A DNA stretch of 64,000 nt from DSQK01 sp964550175. Its GTDB lineage: Archaea; Nanobdellota; Nanobdellia; Woesearchaeales; ARS49. Each line of letters starts with the position of its first letter. Within the stretch, counting starts at the first letter, position 1. Below the pieces are notes generated by a model. That model had not been told where the DNA came from and searched no databases. It was given only the letters and a program-made list of their open reading frames with translations. A program made the position numbers and the translations under genes. The DNA is taken from the NCBI GenBank assembly GCA_964550175.1, contig CAZJXP010000001.1, positions 620,001 to 684,000 of the forward strand, read 5' to 3'. Below, piece after piece: positions 1 to 7,360 of the stretch.

Positions 1-567
1 CAGTTTGCGCGATGCATCAGTCAATGCGCCATCGCCGCTTATCGCGAAATCAGCCGTTTCGGTCTTGAACCGGTATGCGAAGTTCTTGACGCTGTGCTGG
101 GTTACAGCACAGTCAATTCTCATGCCGTAAATGTTGCTTCCTGGCTTGACTTCAGTATATGAGATGCGAGGGCCTTCTTTGCCAAACCGTGCGAAAAATC
201 CAGGATAGTCATTCTGCATGCGGGTTTCGATAAAAGGGAACAATTCTGGGTTTGCGCTGAATATCTCAACTTCACGTTCAATTCCCTTTTTCGAGGTTCC
301 AACGACACCGTTTGATTCCTCCCACATCCCTAGGAGCAACGCGCCTATGGAGCCCATATGGTCGCCGTGACCGTGCGTCAACAGCACGCCATGCGGCACG
401 TCATCGAGCATTCGCTTCCGTTTCTCGAGTAATCGCATCACGGACTTGTAAACATCATATCCGCAATCGACCAAGAGCATCTTATCATTGTGTTCGATAA
501 GGTAAGAAGTGTTTACTCGGTTCGGATCAATAGCTTCTCCCGTGCCGACATGCGTGAGCGTTATCAT
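1..567 (-). CDS. Metallo-beta-lactamase-fold hydrolase (3' end outside window)
   Basis: This open frame runs from an ATG at 565-567 to the left window edge, giving 189 codons with no stop. The translation carries the MBL zinc-binding motif THGHGDHMG around residue 64 and a later segment FAISGDGALTD that matches the family's GD strand with its metal-bridging Asp. Metallo-beta-lactamase-fold enzymes are Zn hydrolases of RNA, nucleotides, thioesters or lactones, so the substrate cannot be named from this fragment. RNase Z-like or generic MBL are both possible. A TATA-like element lies 24-33 bases upstream, consistent with a leaderless mRNA. The family call is firm; the precise function is unknown. 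Confidence 0.8.
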   Translation of the reverse strand, partial: MITLTHVGTGEAIDPNRVNTSYLIEHNDKMLLVDCGYDVYKSVMRLLEKRKRMLDDVPHGVLLTHGHGDHMGSIGALLLGMWEESNGVVGTSKKGIEREVEIFSANPELFPFIETRMQNDYPGFFARFGKEGPRISYTEVKPGSNIYGMRIDCAVTQHSVKNFAYRFKTETADFAISGDGALTDASRKL

Positions 568-590
568 CACCACTTTTCGATAGTGAGGGT

Positions 591-600
591 TTAAAAAGCT
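591..600 (-). promoter_or_regulatory. TATA box for the MBL gene
   Basis: On the minus strand the sequence reads AGCTTTTTAA. It sits 24-33 bases upstream of the MBL start codon in the short gap after the upstream gene, the position expected for an archaeal TATA box driving a leaderless transcript. Confidence 0.5.
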
Positions 601-613
601 TGTGAAGAATCGT

Positions 614-865
614 TTATTTCTTCCGTCTCTTCGCTGATTTAGAACTTTTCTTTTTCTTCTCAGTCTTGTTCAGAATCAGCGTCAAGAACTTGTAGACTGA
701 AACGAACGAGATGATCAACAAAAGCACGCCGATCAAAACGCGGTCGTTGTGGCGCGCAAATCCAAGCCCCATTGAAACGACTGTTCGCGGATCGACAAAC
801 GTGAAGAACGCGCCAGGGATTCCGGTGAAAAACGCAATCAATAAGCTCCCGATTGTCTTGCTCAT
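614..865 (-). CDS. Small membrane protein with basic C-terminal tail
   Basis: This 83-residue protein starts at MSKTIG. It overlaps the stop of the upstream membrane gene by four bases (ATGA), which supports this start over the longer open frame reaching 1234. It has two hydrophobic segments, roughly residues 5-25 and 42-68, and a Lys/Arg/Ser-rich tail that would lie in the cytoplasm. I do not recognise a family. It is the last gene of a three-gene operon behind a cupredoxin and a larger membrane protein, so it may be an accessory subunit of that set. That role is inferred from context only. Confidence 0.65.
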   Translation of the reverse strand: MSKTIGSLLIAFFTGIPGAFFTFVDPRTVVSMGLGFARHNDRVLIGVLLLIISFVSVYKFLTLILNKTEKKKKSSKSAKRRKK

Positions 866-1563
866 GCGCGTTCCCCTCGCAAGAACCAGGCGGTCAGGCA
901 GTACGGCACAGCAACGATGAATATGCGCGCGACGCCGCCAATCAACGTTGCTCCGAGGAACACGCTCGTGATGGCGAACAGCATACTCGCGAGCGTCGCT
1001 CCGCCGAGAACGCTGGTAATCCAACTGCTTCCATAAATCAAGACCCAAAGTACGACAAGCGCAATGATGGCTGCCGAGAACGTCAGCGCCTTCGTCGTGT
1101 CGCCGTCCATTCCGCCCGTCCATTTGATGACGAACATGATCCAGCCCCAGTGCAACGGCAACGTGGCTAACCCAGTCAATAACGCGAACGAAAGATTGCC
1201 TGACTTCTTTTCCATCACTTTCGTCGCAAGCCAATACGCGAGCATCAGCGCAACCGCGTGCACAAAAACGTAGCCGAGCGCGTCATCAATCTTGAACAGG
1301 CTTCGGTCCAGCGTCGGCGTCGCGACGCGGTAATAGATGTAGAACGCAACCGGACCAAGAAATGACGTGACGATGCCGGGCGTGCGGCCAATCCCAATTA
1401 CAGAAGCAATCAGGAACGTCGACAAAAACACAATCGTGAACTTGACCGCGACGTAGTTTAGATGGACTGCGGTTTCCGTCGCGACGTGGAACAGCATATC
1501 CAACGCGTTCATCGCCAAGGTGACAATGAACGCGAAAATGAGCGCCTTGAAGAGCTTGTTCAT
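862..1563 (-). CDS. Polytopic membrane protein of unknown function
   Basis: The protein is 233 residues if started at MNKLFK (1561-1563), or 237 from the ATG at 1575, which would overlap the upstream cupredoxin gene. I prefer the shorter form because it lies just after the upstream stop. The sequence is almost entirely hydrophobic, with about seven or eight predicted membrane helices and few charged residues. No catalytic motif is evident. It lies between a lipid-anchored cupredoxin and a small membrane protein with near-overlapping ends, so the three are probably co-translated. A role in copper handling or membrane electron flow is only a guess from the neighbour. Confidence 0.7.
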   Translation of the reverse strand: MNKLFKALIFAFIVTLAMNALDMLFHVATETAVHLNYVAVKFTIVFLSTFLIASVIGIGRTPGIVTSFLGPVAFYIYYRVATPTLDRSLFKIDDALGYVFVHAVALMLAYWLATKVMEKKSGNLSFALLTGLATLPLHWGWIMFVIKWTGGMDGDTTKALTFSAAIIALVVLWVLIYGSSWITSVLGGATLASMLFAITSVFLGATLIGGVARIFIVAVPYCLTAWFLRGERA

Positions 1564-1564
1564 A

Positions 1565-1897
1565 TTATTCAACAATAACGGCGCCCTTCATGCTCGGATG
1601 GATTCCGCAGGGGTATTCGAACGTTCCTGCAACGGTGAACGTGTGGCTCCACGTGTCGCCCATGAACAGCTCGGGGCTTTCCGCGCCGTCCACCGCAATC
1701 GTGTGTGATGCTTTTTCCTGGTTCTTCCAGGTGACGGTGTCGCCGACCTTAATCGTCGCGGTGTCCGGAGAGAACTTGAAATTGTTAATCGTGACAATCT
1801 GATCCGCGGATTCCAGCACACCCGGAGCTTTTTCAACAACCGGCGCGGAGCACGCGGCCAAGAATATTACCAGAATCAACGCAAGCAGTTTGTTCAT
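1565..1897 (-). CDS. Plastocyanin-like cupredoxin lipoprotein
   Basis: This 110-residue protein has an N-terminal hydrophobic signal ending in a lipobox (LAAC, Cys16), so it is probably exported and lipid-anchored. The rest is one cupredoxin domain with type I copper ligands in the usual order: His65 in ASHTI, then Cys97, His100 and Met103 in YPCGIHPSM. Such proteins are outer-face electron carriers or copper-binding proteins. It is the first gene of an operon with two membrane proteins. A TATA-like TTTTTATA on the minus strand at 1931-1938 lies 34-41 bases upstream, leaving a short leader. The domain call is strong; the redox partner is unknown. Confidence 0.85.
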   Translation of the reverse strand: MNKLLALILVIFLAACSAPVVEKAPGVLESADQIVTINNFKFSPDTATIKVGDTVTWKNQEKASHTIAVDGAESPELFMGDTWSHTFTVAGTFEYPCGIHPSMKGAVIVE

Positions 1898-1930
1898 AGG
1901 ACACCTTCAGGTCGTTTGTGCTCACAATCC

Positions 1931-1970
1931 TATAAAAAGATGCTGGTGCCCGAACATAAGATATTTAAAG
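1931..1970. promoter_or_regulatory. Divergent TATA boxes, cupredoxin operon and trmI
   Basis: The short gap between the divergent cupredoxin and trmI genes contains TATAAAAA at 1931-1938, which reads as a TATA box on the minus strand. A second A/T box, TATTTAAA at 1962-1969, sits 23-30 bases before the trmI ATG on the plus strand. The trmI transcript is therefore probably leaderless. Confidence 0.5.
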
Positions 1971-1991
1971 CGTTTAAAATGGACGTAACCT

Positions 1992-2774
1992 ATGCCACGA
2001 CTCCTTATCCAGCGAGAAAAAAAGCAGTACATTCCCGACCTTGACCGCACGGTGACGCTCATCGAAGGAAAGGAATACTTCATCGTCGACACGTCCAAGG
2101 ATTTTTCGACCCCGCACGGCACGCTCAAAGCGAAGGACTTGAAGGCGAAAGACGGCACCATCGTCAAATCATCTCAAGGAAAGGAGTTCATCCTGCTCAC
2201 GCCGACGTTCGCGGACCTGTTCTACCGATTGCGACGATTGCCCCAAAGTATTATCCCGAAGGATATCGGGCACATCCTGGCCGAAACCGGCGTCGGAAAA
2301 GAATCCGTCTGCATCGATGCGGGCGCGGGTTCGGGAGGACTTGCGTGTTTTTTGGCGCATTTGGTCAAGAAAGTCATCACGTACGAAATCAATCCTGACT
2401 ATCTCGAGAACATTAAGGAAAACATTGCCATGCTCGGCATCAAGAACATCACGCTCAAGAACCAGGACGTCACGAAAGGAATCTCCGAGAAAGACGTCGA
2501 CCTCGTCACGCTGGACCTTCCCGAACCTTGGCACGCGGTTAAGACCGCAGCCGATGCGCTTGCCGTCAACGGCTCGCTGGTCGGTTATTCGCCGCACATC
2601 TCGCAAATCTCCAAATTCCTCGAAGAAGTCCGCAAAGACCCGCGACTCCAGCACGTCAAGACCGTCGAAATCATCGAACGGCCCTGGGTCGTCGACGAAC
2701 ATCGAAGCCGACCGGACAACTCCGGCATCGGACATACGGCGTTCCTCGCGTTCGTGAGGAAAATTCTCTTATGA
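1992..2774 (+). CDS. trmI: tRNA (adenine-N1)-methyltransferase TrmI
   Basis: The 260-residue protein matches archaeal TrmI, which makes m1A at positions 57/58 in the tRNA T-loop. A short N-terminal beta domain (about residues 1-70) is followed by a class I SAM-methyltransferase fold. The SAM-binding loop is DAGAGSGG at 109-116, the acidic strand-2 end is at YEINP near 131-135, and the family motif DLPEPW is at 175-180. Length is normal for archaeal members. It starts a tight operon: its stop overlaps the next gene's ATG by four bases. A TATA box immediately upstream suggests leaderless transcription. Confidence 0.9.
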   Translation: MPRLLIQREKKQYIPDLDRTVTLIEGKEYFIVDTSKDFSTPHGTLKAKDLKAKDGTIVKSSQGKEFILLTPTFADLFYRLRRLPQSIIPKDIGHILAETGVGKESVCIDAGAGSGGLACFLAHLVKKVITYEINPDYLENIKENIAMLGIKNITLKNQDVTKGISEKDVDLVTLDLPEPWHAVKTAADALAVNGSLVGYSPHISQISKFLEEVRKDPRLQHVKTVEIIERPWVVDEHRSRPDNSGIGHTAFLAFVRKILL

Positions 2775-4195
2775 ACCTCAATGACTGGTGCGCGCAAGCC
2801 GAAGCATTAGCGAAAGAACTCCGTCTTGAATACTGGAACATGAGCGTTGGCTTGCCGTTCAGCGAAAAGAAGATCGGAGAGCTCGAAACCAAAAGCGGAA
2901 AGCACACCGCATTATTCTTGAAAGAATTCAAACAGCCGCAAGATTTGGTCGACGACTGCATCGGTTCAGTCGCTGGATCTGCAACGTACAAAGAAGGGCT
3001 TGCGCTTCAGGAAGCGCGCAAATCCAAAATCGTTTCCTCGAAGCACAAACTCAAAGGCAAACCCGTCACGTGGCAAACCTGGCGACAGTTTGCGGCAGGC
3101 GCAAACGACGCCGATCGAAAGCATGTCTACGACGAATTCATCACGCTCTCAAAGAAGATCGCGCCCATCGTTAAAAAGAAGTTCGAAGTCGCCGGCAAGA
3201 TCTACGCCGACTACGGCACGACGCCGTTGGACGCGTACGTCCGAAGCCATCGCATGACGGTCAAGCATCTTCGTAAGGTCATCACGCAGCTGCGCGACGG
3301 CGTCAAAGACGAGTTCATCAAGCTCAACACCAAGCATTCGCAGAAGCTATTCGGCCGCAAGCCCGAGTATTATGATGATTTCTATGTCATACGAAACAAA
3401 TTGTACGATGACGTGAAGATGCCGAAGCTCGACCCGCTGAAGAGCGTCTTTGAGACTATCCGCGGATTGGGAATGAGCCCCGAAGGAATCTTGCTCGACA
3501 AGGAAGACCGTCCCGGCAAGTACGCTTCCCCGTTCATGACCTCAATTCAAGTTCCGACTGATGTGCGCGTGAGCTACAAGCCGGAAAACCCATTCAATGA
3601 TTTGAATTCAATCTACCATGAATACGGACACGCGCTGCACTACAAATCAATCAAGGCAAACTTGCCGTTCTGGACACGCAACTGCATCTCCGAAGGACTG
3701 GCCGAAACGTTTTCGATATTCTTTGACAAACTCCTGATGGACCCGAAATTCTTGGTGCACATCGGTTTCGACGCCAAAGAAGCCGCGCGAATCACGGAGC
3801 TCACGCGCTACAAGGAATTGTACGGCGCGGCGTTCTACTGCGCGAATAGTTTATTCAAAATAGATTCCTGGGAAAAGAACGTGCCGTTCGACGAGCTCGC
3901 GCCGCTGTACGCCAAGCACGTCAAGGACTGCATGGGGCTCACTATTCCGGGCGAATATTGGTTGTTGCACCACATCCTGCCGGACAGCTTGATGTACGTC
4001 CCGAGCTACATGCTCGCGGAGATGCAAGTTTCTCAATTACACGCTCGCTTTGAAAATGAGCATGGTGTTGAGTGGTGGGCAAACAAAACCGTCGGCAAAG
4101 AACTTCTTGCCTTGATGAGCCCTGGTTCTGAAAGCCTTGCGGCGAACTTTGAAAAGATAGAACCGGCGCTGATGATTAAGAAACTCGTACCATGA
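2771..4195 (+). CDS. M3-like zinc metallopeptidase (oligopeptidase)
   Basis: This 474-residue, mostly helical protein has the gluzincin motif HEYGH at residues 283-287 and a downstream SEGLAE segment in which Glu308 is the likely third zinc ligand. The arrangement fits the oligoendopeptidase F/M3 group of cytosolic oligopeptidases, although the chain is shorter than the roughly 600 residues usual for PepF. No signal peptide or membrane segment is present. It overlaps trmI by ATGA and the next gene by ATGA, so the three are translated together, with no obvious functional link. The peptidase call is secure; the exact family assignment is less so. Confidence 0.8.
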   Translation: MNLNDWCAQAEALAKELRLEYWNMSVGLPFSEKKIGELETKSGKHTALFLKEFKQPQDLVDDCIGSVAGSATYKEGLALQEARKSKIVSSKHKLKGKPVTWQTWRQFAAGANDADRKHVYDEFITLSKKIAPIVKKKFEVAGKIYADYGTTPLDAYVRSHRMTVKHLRKVITQLRDGVKDEFIKLNTKHSQKLFGRKPEYYDDFYVIRNKLYDDVKMPKLDPLKSVFETIRGLGMSPEGILLDKEDRPGKYASPFMTSIQVPTDVRVSYKPENPFNDLNSIYHEYGHALHYKSIKANLPFWTRNCISEGLAETFSIFFDKLLMDPKFLVHIGFDAKEAARITELTRYKELYGAAFYCANSLFKIDSWEKNVPFDELAPLYAKHVKDCMGLTIPGEYWLLHHILPDSLMYVPSYMLAEMQVSQLHARFENEHGVEWWANKTVGKELLALMSPGSESLAANFEKIEPALMIKKLVP

Positions 4196-4605
4196 AAATT
4201 GGCGTTATCGGAAGTATGCAGTTCACTGAAAAGATGCTTGAGGTACGAGATTCGTTGATACGCTCTGGACACGACGCCTTCGTTACAACCTTGAGCACAC
4301 CCTTTGTCGGTAAATCTGATGAGGAAAAAGAACGAATCAAGATTCATCAAAAAAATAATATGGATGCGATACGGGAATTTTGGCGTTTAATGCAGGGCGC
4401 GGATGCAGTTCTTTGCGTAAATTATGATAAGCATGGCGTCAAAAACTATATCGGTGGTAATACCTTTCTCGAGTTAGGTTTCGCTCACGTACTCAACCAA
4501 AAGATATTCTTACTTAATCCGGTGCCTGATATGCCCTATTACAAAACAGAAATTGAAGCGATGGCCCCTATTGTTATCAACGGCGATTTTAAGAAAATTA
4601 TCTAA
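4192..4605 (+). CDS. Nucleoside 2-deoxyribosyltransferase-like protein
   Basis: The 137-residue protein has a Rossmann-like start (MKIGVIGSMQF) and a C-terminal block GGNTFLELGFAHVLNQKIF. That block resembles the nucleoside 2-deoxyribosyltransferase superfamily segment containing the nucleophilic Glu in an E-x-G-x-A context, followed by a strand and a proline-rich turn. Enzymes of this fold swap bases on deoxynucleosides or hydrolyse nucleotide N-glycosidic bonds; archaeal relatives are largely uncharacterised. It overlaps the upstream peptidase by four bases and is convergent with rli1, overlapping it by four bases. Confidence 0.65.
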   Translation: MKIGVIGSMQFTEKMLEVRDSLIRSGHDAFVTTLSTPFVGKSDEEKERIKIHQKNNMDAIREFWRLMQGADAVLCVNYDKHGVKNYIGGNTFLELGFAHVLNQKIFLLNPVPDMPYYKTEIEAMAPIVINGDFKKII

Positions 4606-6353
4606 CCGTAATATCTTTTTCCTTCTGCCTTCTGTTCTCGATCAGCCACGCTTCCAGGCTTGTTCAATCGCGGACGGTGGGATTCTTCATCTCTGCGGAA
4701 CGTTAAGTCGATGCCTTCCAAAAACACGTTCATTCCTTTCTCCATCGGGAACGGACCGACGGCGTCGCCGTGAACAGCGGGCGTGCCGGTGAACACGATG
4801 AGCTGGTCGGACAAATAATCCATGAACATTAAGTCGTGGTCGATGACCAAGACTGGTTTTCCACGCTGCTCCGTCAATTCCTTAATCGTCTTTGAGACAA
4901 GCATTCTTTGTTCGACGTCCAGATACGCGGACGGCTCGTCCAAGAGGTACAAGTCAGCTTCCTTCGCTAATGTAGCTGCAATTGCGACACGCTGCAATTC
5001 TCCGCCGGACAACTGGTTCAATTGCTTCGTGAACAACGGCTTGAGGTCTAATGCTTGCACAAGCTGGACATCATATTGCGTCACGGCATTCCCGAGGACG
5101 GTCATGACCAACTCCATTGACTGAGAATCAAGATACTGCGGCTTGTACGCGACGACAATCTTTTCGTCCAACACTCCGGTGTCCGGCTTGAGCGCGTGCG
5201 CGAGAATCTTTGCAAATGTGGTTTTTCCGATACCGTTTTCACCGAGAATGCCGATTACTTGGTTCGCGCGGATGCTTCCTTCTTTCGCTTCGAGCTTGAA
5301 CTTGCCCTGCACCTTGTGTATGCCTTTCCACGATGTGATGATAGGCTCTTTGCTTTCTCTTTCTGGCGGACGGACGAAGAACTTGATGGGATGCTCGCGG
5401 AAGCGCATGTTCTCGTCCTTCAGCATGCCCGTTAGGTACGAGTTGATTCCGGTGCGCGTGGCCTTTGGCTGGCTCACGATGCCGTATGCTCCTTCTTTAC
5501 CGAACATGATGTGGATGAGGTCGGTCATCGCGTCTAGGATGATGAGGTCGTGCTCGACGACTAACACGGCGACATCAGGCGTTGCCAATGACTTGATGAA
5601 CGTCGCGACACGGAAACGTTGCTTGATGTCCAGATACGATGTAGGTTCGTCAAAGATGTAGAGGTTCGCTTTCTTCAACACCGTTGCGGCGAGGGCAACG
5701 CGCTGCAATTCTCCGCCTGACAGCGTCGAGACATCGTTTTCGAGCACTTGGCGCAAATCTAACAAGTCAACGATTTTCGCGAACTCGTTCTTTTCATCGA
5801 CCTTCTGCAGCAAGTCTTTGACTTTTCCTTGCGTCTTCGCGATTAACTCAACTTGTTGCGGCTTGTACGACACTTTTACGGTGCCGGCGCGAATCTGCTC
5901 GAAAAATCTTTGAGCTTCGGAGCCCTTGAAGAATTTGAGGACTTCGGTGAACTCGACTTCCTTGTCCGTGCCGAGGTTCGGCTTGAGCATGTTGGACAAT
6001 ATTTTCAATGCGGTCGATTTACCGATGCCGTTCTGGCCCAATATCCCAACGACCTTGCCGAACACGGGCGTCGGGAGGCTGTAGAGCTTGAACCCATTGA
6101 TTCCGTACTGATGAATGGGGGTCTTGCACAGGTCGTCCGGCAAGTTCGTGATGTAGAAGACGTCGAACGGGCATTTGACGACGCAGATCTGGCACCCGAT
6201 GCACAGGTACGGGTCGACCTTCACCTTAGTGTTCGTGTCCTTCGTGATGCAGTCCTTGCCTTCCCGATTGACGGGGCAGACGCGGATGCAGAGATAGTTC
6301 CCGCACCCGATGGGGTTGCACCGTTCTTTTCTGACGACCGCGATTCTTGGCAT
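4602..6353 (-). CDS. rli1: ABCE1/Rli1 ribosome-recycling ATPase
   Basis: This is a complete 583-residue archaeal ABCE1. The N-terminal ferredoxin-like domain carries two 4Fe-4S cysteine sets, CNPIGCGNYLC...C and CIGCQICVVKC. Two ABC domains follow, with Walker A motifs GQNGIGKST and GENGIGKTT and LSGGELQR signatures in both. The protein splits ribosomal subunits after termination together with aRF1/Pelota. I set the start at MPRIAV, the family's universal N-terminus; the longer open frame to 6491 would overlap the divergent zinc-protein gene. A palindromic TATA box lies 22-31 bases upstream, so the mRNA is likely leaderless. Confidence 0.97.
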   Translation of the reverse strand: MPRIAVVRKERCNPIGCGNYLCIRVCPVNREGKDCITKDTNTKVKVDPYLCIGCQICVVKCPFDVFYITNLPDDLCKTPIHQYGINGFKLYSLPTPVFGKVVGILGQNGIGKSTALKILSNMLKPNLGTDKEVEFTEVLKFFKGSEAQRFFEQIRAGTVKVSYKPQQVELIAKTQGKVKDLLQKVDEKNEFAKIVDLLDLRQVLENDVSTLSGGELQRVALAATVLKKANLYIFDEPTSYLDIKQRFRVATFIKSLATPDVAVLVVEHDLIILDAMTDLIHIMFGKEGAYGIVSQPKATRTGINSYLTGMLKDENMRFREHPIKFFVRPPERESKEPIITSWKGIHKVQGKFKLEAKEGSIRANQVIGILGENGIGKTTFAKILAHALKPDTGVLDEKIVVAYKPQYLDSQSMELVMTVLGNAVTQYDVQLVQALDLKPLFTKQLNQLSGGELQRVAIAATLAKEADLYLLDEPSAYLDVEQRMLVSKTIKELTEQRGKPVLVIDHDLMFMDYLSDQLIVFTGTPAVHGDAVGPFPMEKGMNVFLEGIDLTFRRDEESHRPRLNKPGSVADREQKAEGKRYYG

Positions 6354-6374
6354 GAGCGTTTTCTCGGCATCAAG

Positions 6375-6384
6375 CTTTATAAAG
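6375..6384. promoter_or_regulatory. Shared palindromic TATA box between rli1 and zinc-protein gene
   Basis: The perfect 10-base palindrome CTTTATAAAG lies in the centre of the 52-base gap between the two divergent start codons. Its nearest edge is exactly 22 bases from each start (6353 and 6406). A TATA box at that distance is what a leaderless archaeal mRNA needs, so one element appears to serve both directions. Confidence 0.65.
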
Positions 6385-6405
6385 ATATCTCGGTCGTCTT
6401 CTCTT

Positions 6406-6564
6406 ATGAAGTGCGCTATTTGTTCCACTGCCGTGGCGGAGACGTTCCTCAAGAAGCCCGTTGGGGCGTACGTCAAGGACGCGAAAGGCAAGAACCACCT
6501 GGTCTGCTTTTCGTGCCAGAAGAAGTTTTTGACGAAAGAAGAACTACTTAAGCAGATAAAGTGA
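6406..6564 (+). CDS. Small CxxC...CxxC zinc-binding protein
   Basis: This 52-residue protein has two knuckles, MKCAIC at the start and LVCFSC near residues 35-39, separated by about 30 residues, which is enough for one treble-clef or ribbon zinc site. The remainder is basic, as in small RNA- or ribosome-associated archaeal proteins. I chose the ATG at 6406 rather than the upstream 6310 because the longer frame lies inside rli1 and the shared TATA box is correctly placed for 6406. It is divergently paired with rli1. The molecular role is unknown. Confidence 0.75.
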   Translation: MKCAICSTAVAETFLKKPVGAYVKDAKGKNHLVCFSCQKKFLTKEELLKQIK

Positions 6565-6578
6565 TTCTGAGCCGTTTA

Positions 6579-6676
6579 CTTTTTACCGCCCCGTTTAGAC
6601 GCGTTACGGCCATAATCGTGTTTACTAAGGGCCAACGAAACAAAAACGACCTGGGCGCGGAAATGCCGGTAAAAAG
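6579..6676. other. Long-range inverted repeat, possible structured RNA
   Basis: The 10-base CTTTTTACCG at 6579-6588 is exactly complementary to CGGTAAAAAG at 6667-6676. The enclosed sequence offers further short GC pairings such as GGCC with GGCC. No open reading frame fits. It could be a small structured RNA or the 3' end of the zinc-protein transcript. The evidence is limited to base pairing. Confidence 0.3.
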
Positions 6677-6710
6677 AATGCTTAGGGAAAAGACGTTGAC
6701 GCAAAGAAAG

Positions 6711-6720
6711 GTTTAAAAGG
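6711..6720 (+). promoter_or_regulatory. TATA box for the tRNA-Thr locus
   Basis: GTTTAAAAGG lies 24-33 bases before the truncated tRNA copy at 6744, the correct spacing for transcription to begin at that copy. No comparable box directly precedes the intact tRNA at 6834. Confidence 0.55.
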
Positions 6721-6744
6721 CGTCCTCAAGAACAATTGGCTAGT

Positions 6745-6832
6745 GCCTCTGTAGCTCAGGTAGCTAGCCCTTGCGAAGTGCTAGAACCCCAAGCTCGAGA
6801 CGTTGGGAAACACAAGGTTTCCCAAATCAATA
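6745..6832 (+). pseudogene. Truncated tRNA-Thr 5' copy followed by two hairpins
   Basis: The first 15 or so bases repeat the start of the intact tRNA-Thr (GCCTCTGTAGCTCAG), but no matching D-stem, anticodon arm or 3' acceptor strand follows. Instead there are two hairpins: CTAGC/GCTAG with an inner CTT/AAG at about 6763-6783, and a perfect 9-base stem TTGGGAAAC/GTTTCCCAA at 6803-6825. The copy sits at the expected transcription start of the tRNA promoter. It is either the relic of an integration or duplication event, or part of a structured leader of the tRNA transcript. Confidence 0.55.
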
Positions 6833-6833
6833 T

Positions 6834-6905
6834 GCCTCTGTAGCTCAGTAGCAGAGCGCCTGCTTCGTAAGCAGGAAGTCGCGGGTGCAAATCCCTCCAG
6901 AGGCT
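6834..6905 (+). tRNA. tRNA-Thr (anticodon CGU)
   Basis: A full 72-base cloverleaf can be folded. The acceptor strand GCCTCTG pairs with CAGAGGC and the discriminator is U. The D-arm is GCTC/GAGC. The anticodon stem CCTGC/GCAGG encloses loop TTCGTAA, giving anticodon CGT at 6866-6868 and decoding ACG. The T-arm has one C-U mismatch. The 3' CCA is not encoded. The integrase gene begins about 450 bases downstream, the classic arrangement for tRNA-targeted archaeal elements. Confidence 0.93.
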
Positions 6906-6907
6906 TT

Positions 6908-6925
6908 AGCACCCCGTTCGTAAGC
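6908..6925 (+). repeat. Left copy of imperfect inverted repeat flanking accessory block
   Basis: The 18 bases directly after the tRNA gene match the reverse complement of 17100-17117 at 16 of 18 positions. The two mismatches are adjacent. The copies lie at the two flanks of the AT-richer integrase-bearing block. Confidence 0.45.
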
Positions 6926-6951
6926 CCACACAAAAAGGGCGAAAGAACGGG
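6913..6951 (+). terminator. Hairpin downstream of tRNA-Thr
   Basis: CCCGTTC (6913-6919) pairs with GAACGGG (6945-6951), and an inner GCCC/GGGC stem (6924-6927 with 6937-6940) can also form. A T-rich stretch follows. It could end the tRNA transcript or mark the element boundary, because it overlaps the left inverted repeat. Confidence 0.4.
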
Positions 6952-7360
6952 AGATTTCTTTTGTCCTTAAGTTTTTGGTATCAAAATGGTACTGAAAATT
7001 AATCAGCAAAAGAACACCACCTTCTGTAAGACAAGCGCTTTACAAAATTTATGAATCCGCGCGTCGTCCTACAAAGCTTATGTACGCACAAAAGTGCTAC
7101 AAGACTGATAAAGCCAAAAATCGGTTATGAACACAAGGCCCGGACTGGGCCCGAATGTTTAAAGTCCGCTTTTTGCGCTACAATACTTAAAAGTCCCAAA
7201 AATTGCAAGTTTATTGCAAAAACAAAACCCGAATTCATAAACGACAAATGATTGCTAAATTAACAAGGACGTGCGTTTTTAGCATGTTCTTGTGCCCGGA
7301 TTTAAATTTCCAAAACGGATAATTTTGGGACAAGGATTGAAGGGGTGGTGAGGCTTTACA
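6952..7360. other. Non-coding AT-rich stretch between tRNA and integrase
   Basis: About 400 bases without a convincing gene. A 66-codon open frame at 7051-7251 has no recognisable motif, no Shine-Dalgarno sequence and biased composition, so I do not call it. A short GGCCC/GGGCC stem lies at 7137-7151. The stretch probably contains the integrase promoter and possibly recombination or arm sites. Confidence 0.4.

Noticed and set aside
866..1234. N-terminal part of a 206-residue minus-strand frame ending at 614
   Set aside because: It lies within the 862-1563 membrane protein in another frame and is rich in His/Arg without any motif. The ATGA-coupled start at 865 explains the real gene.
2169..2735. 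188-residue minus-strand open frame
   Set aside because: It is antisense to trmI, Asp/Phe/Val-biased as a shadow of its codons, and has no promoter or motif.
5853..6551. 232-residue plus-strand frame across rli1
   Set aside because: It is antisense to the strongly conserved Rli1 iron-sulfur and ABC regions and has shadow composition.
7051..7251. 66-residue frame between tRNA-Thr and integrase
   Set aside because: It has no Shine-Dalgarno, no recognisable motif and a composition like the surrounding AT-rich DNA.
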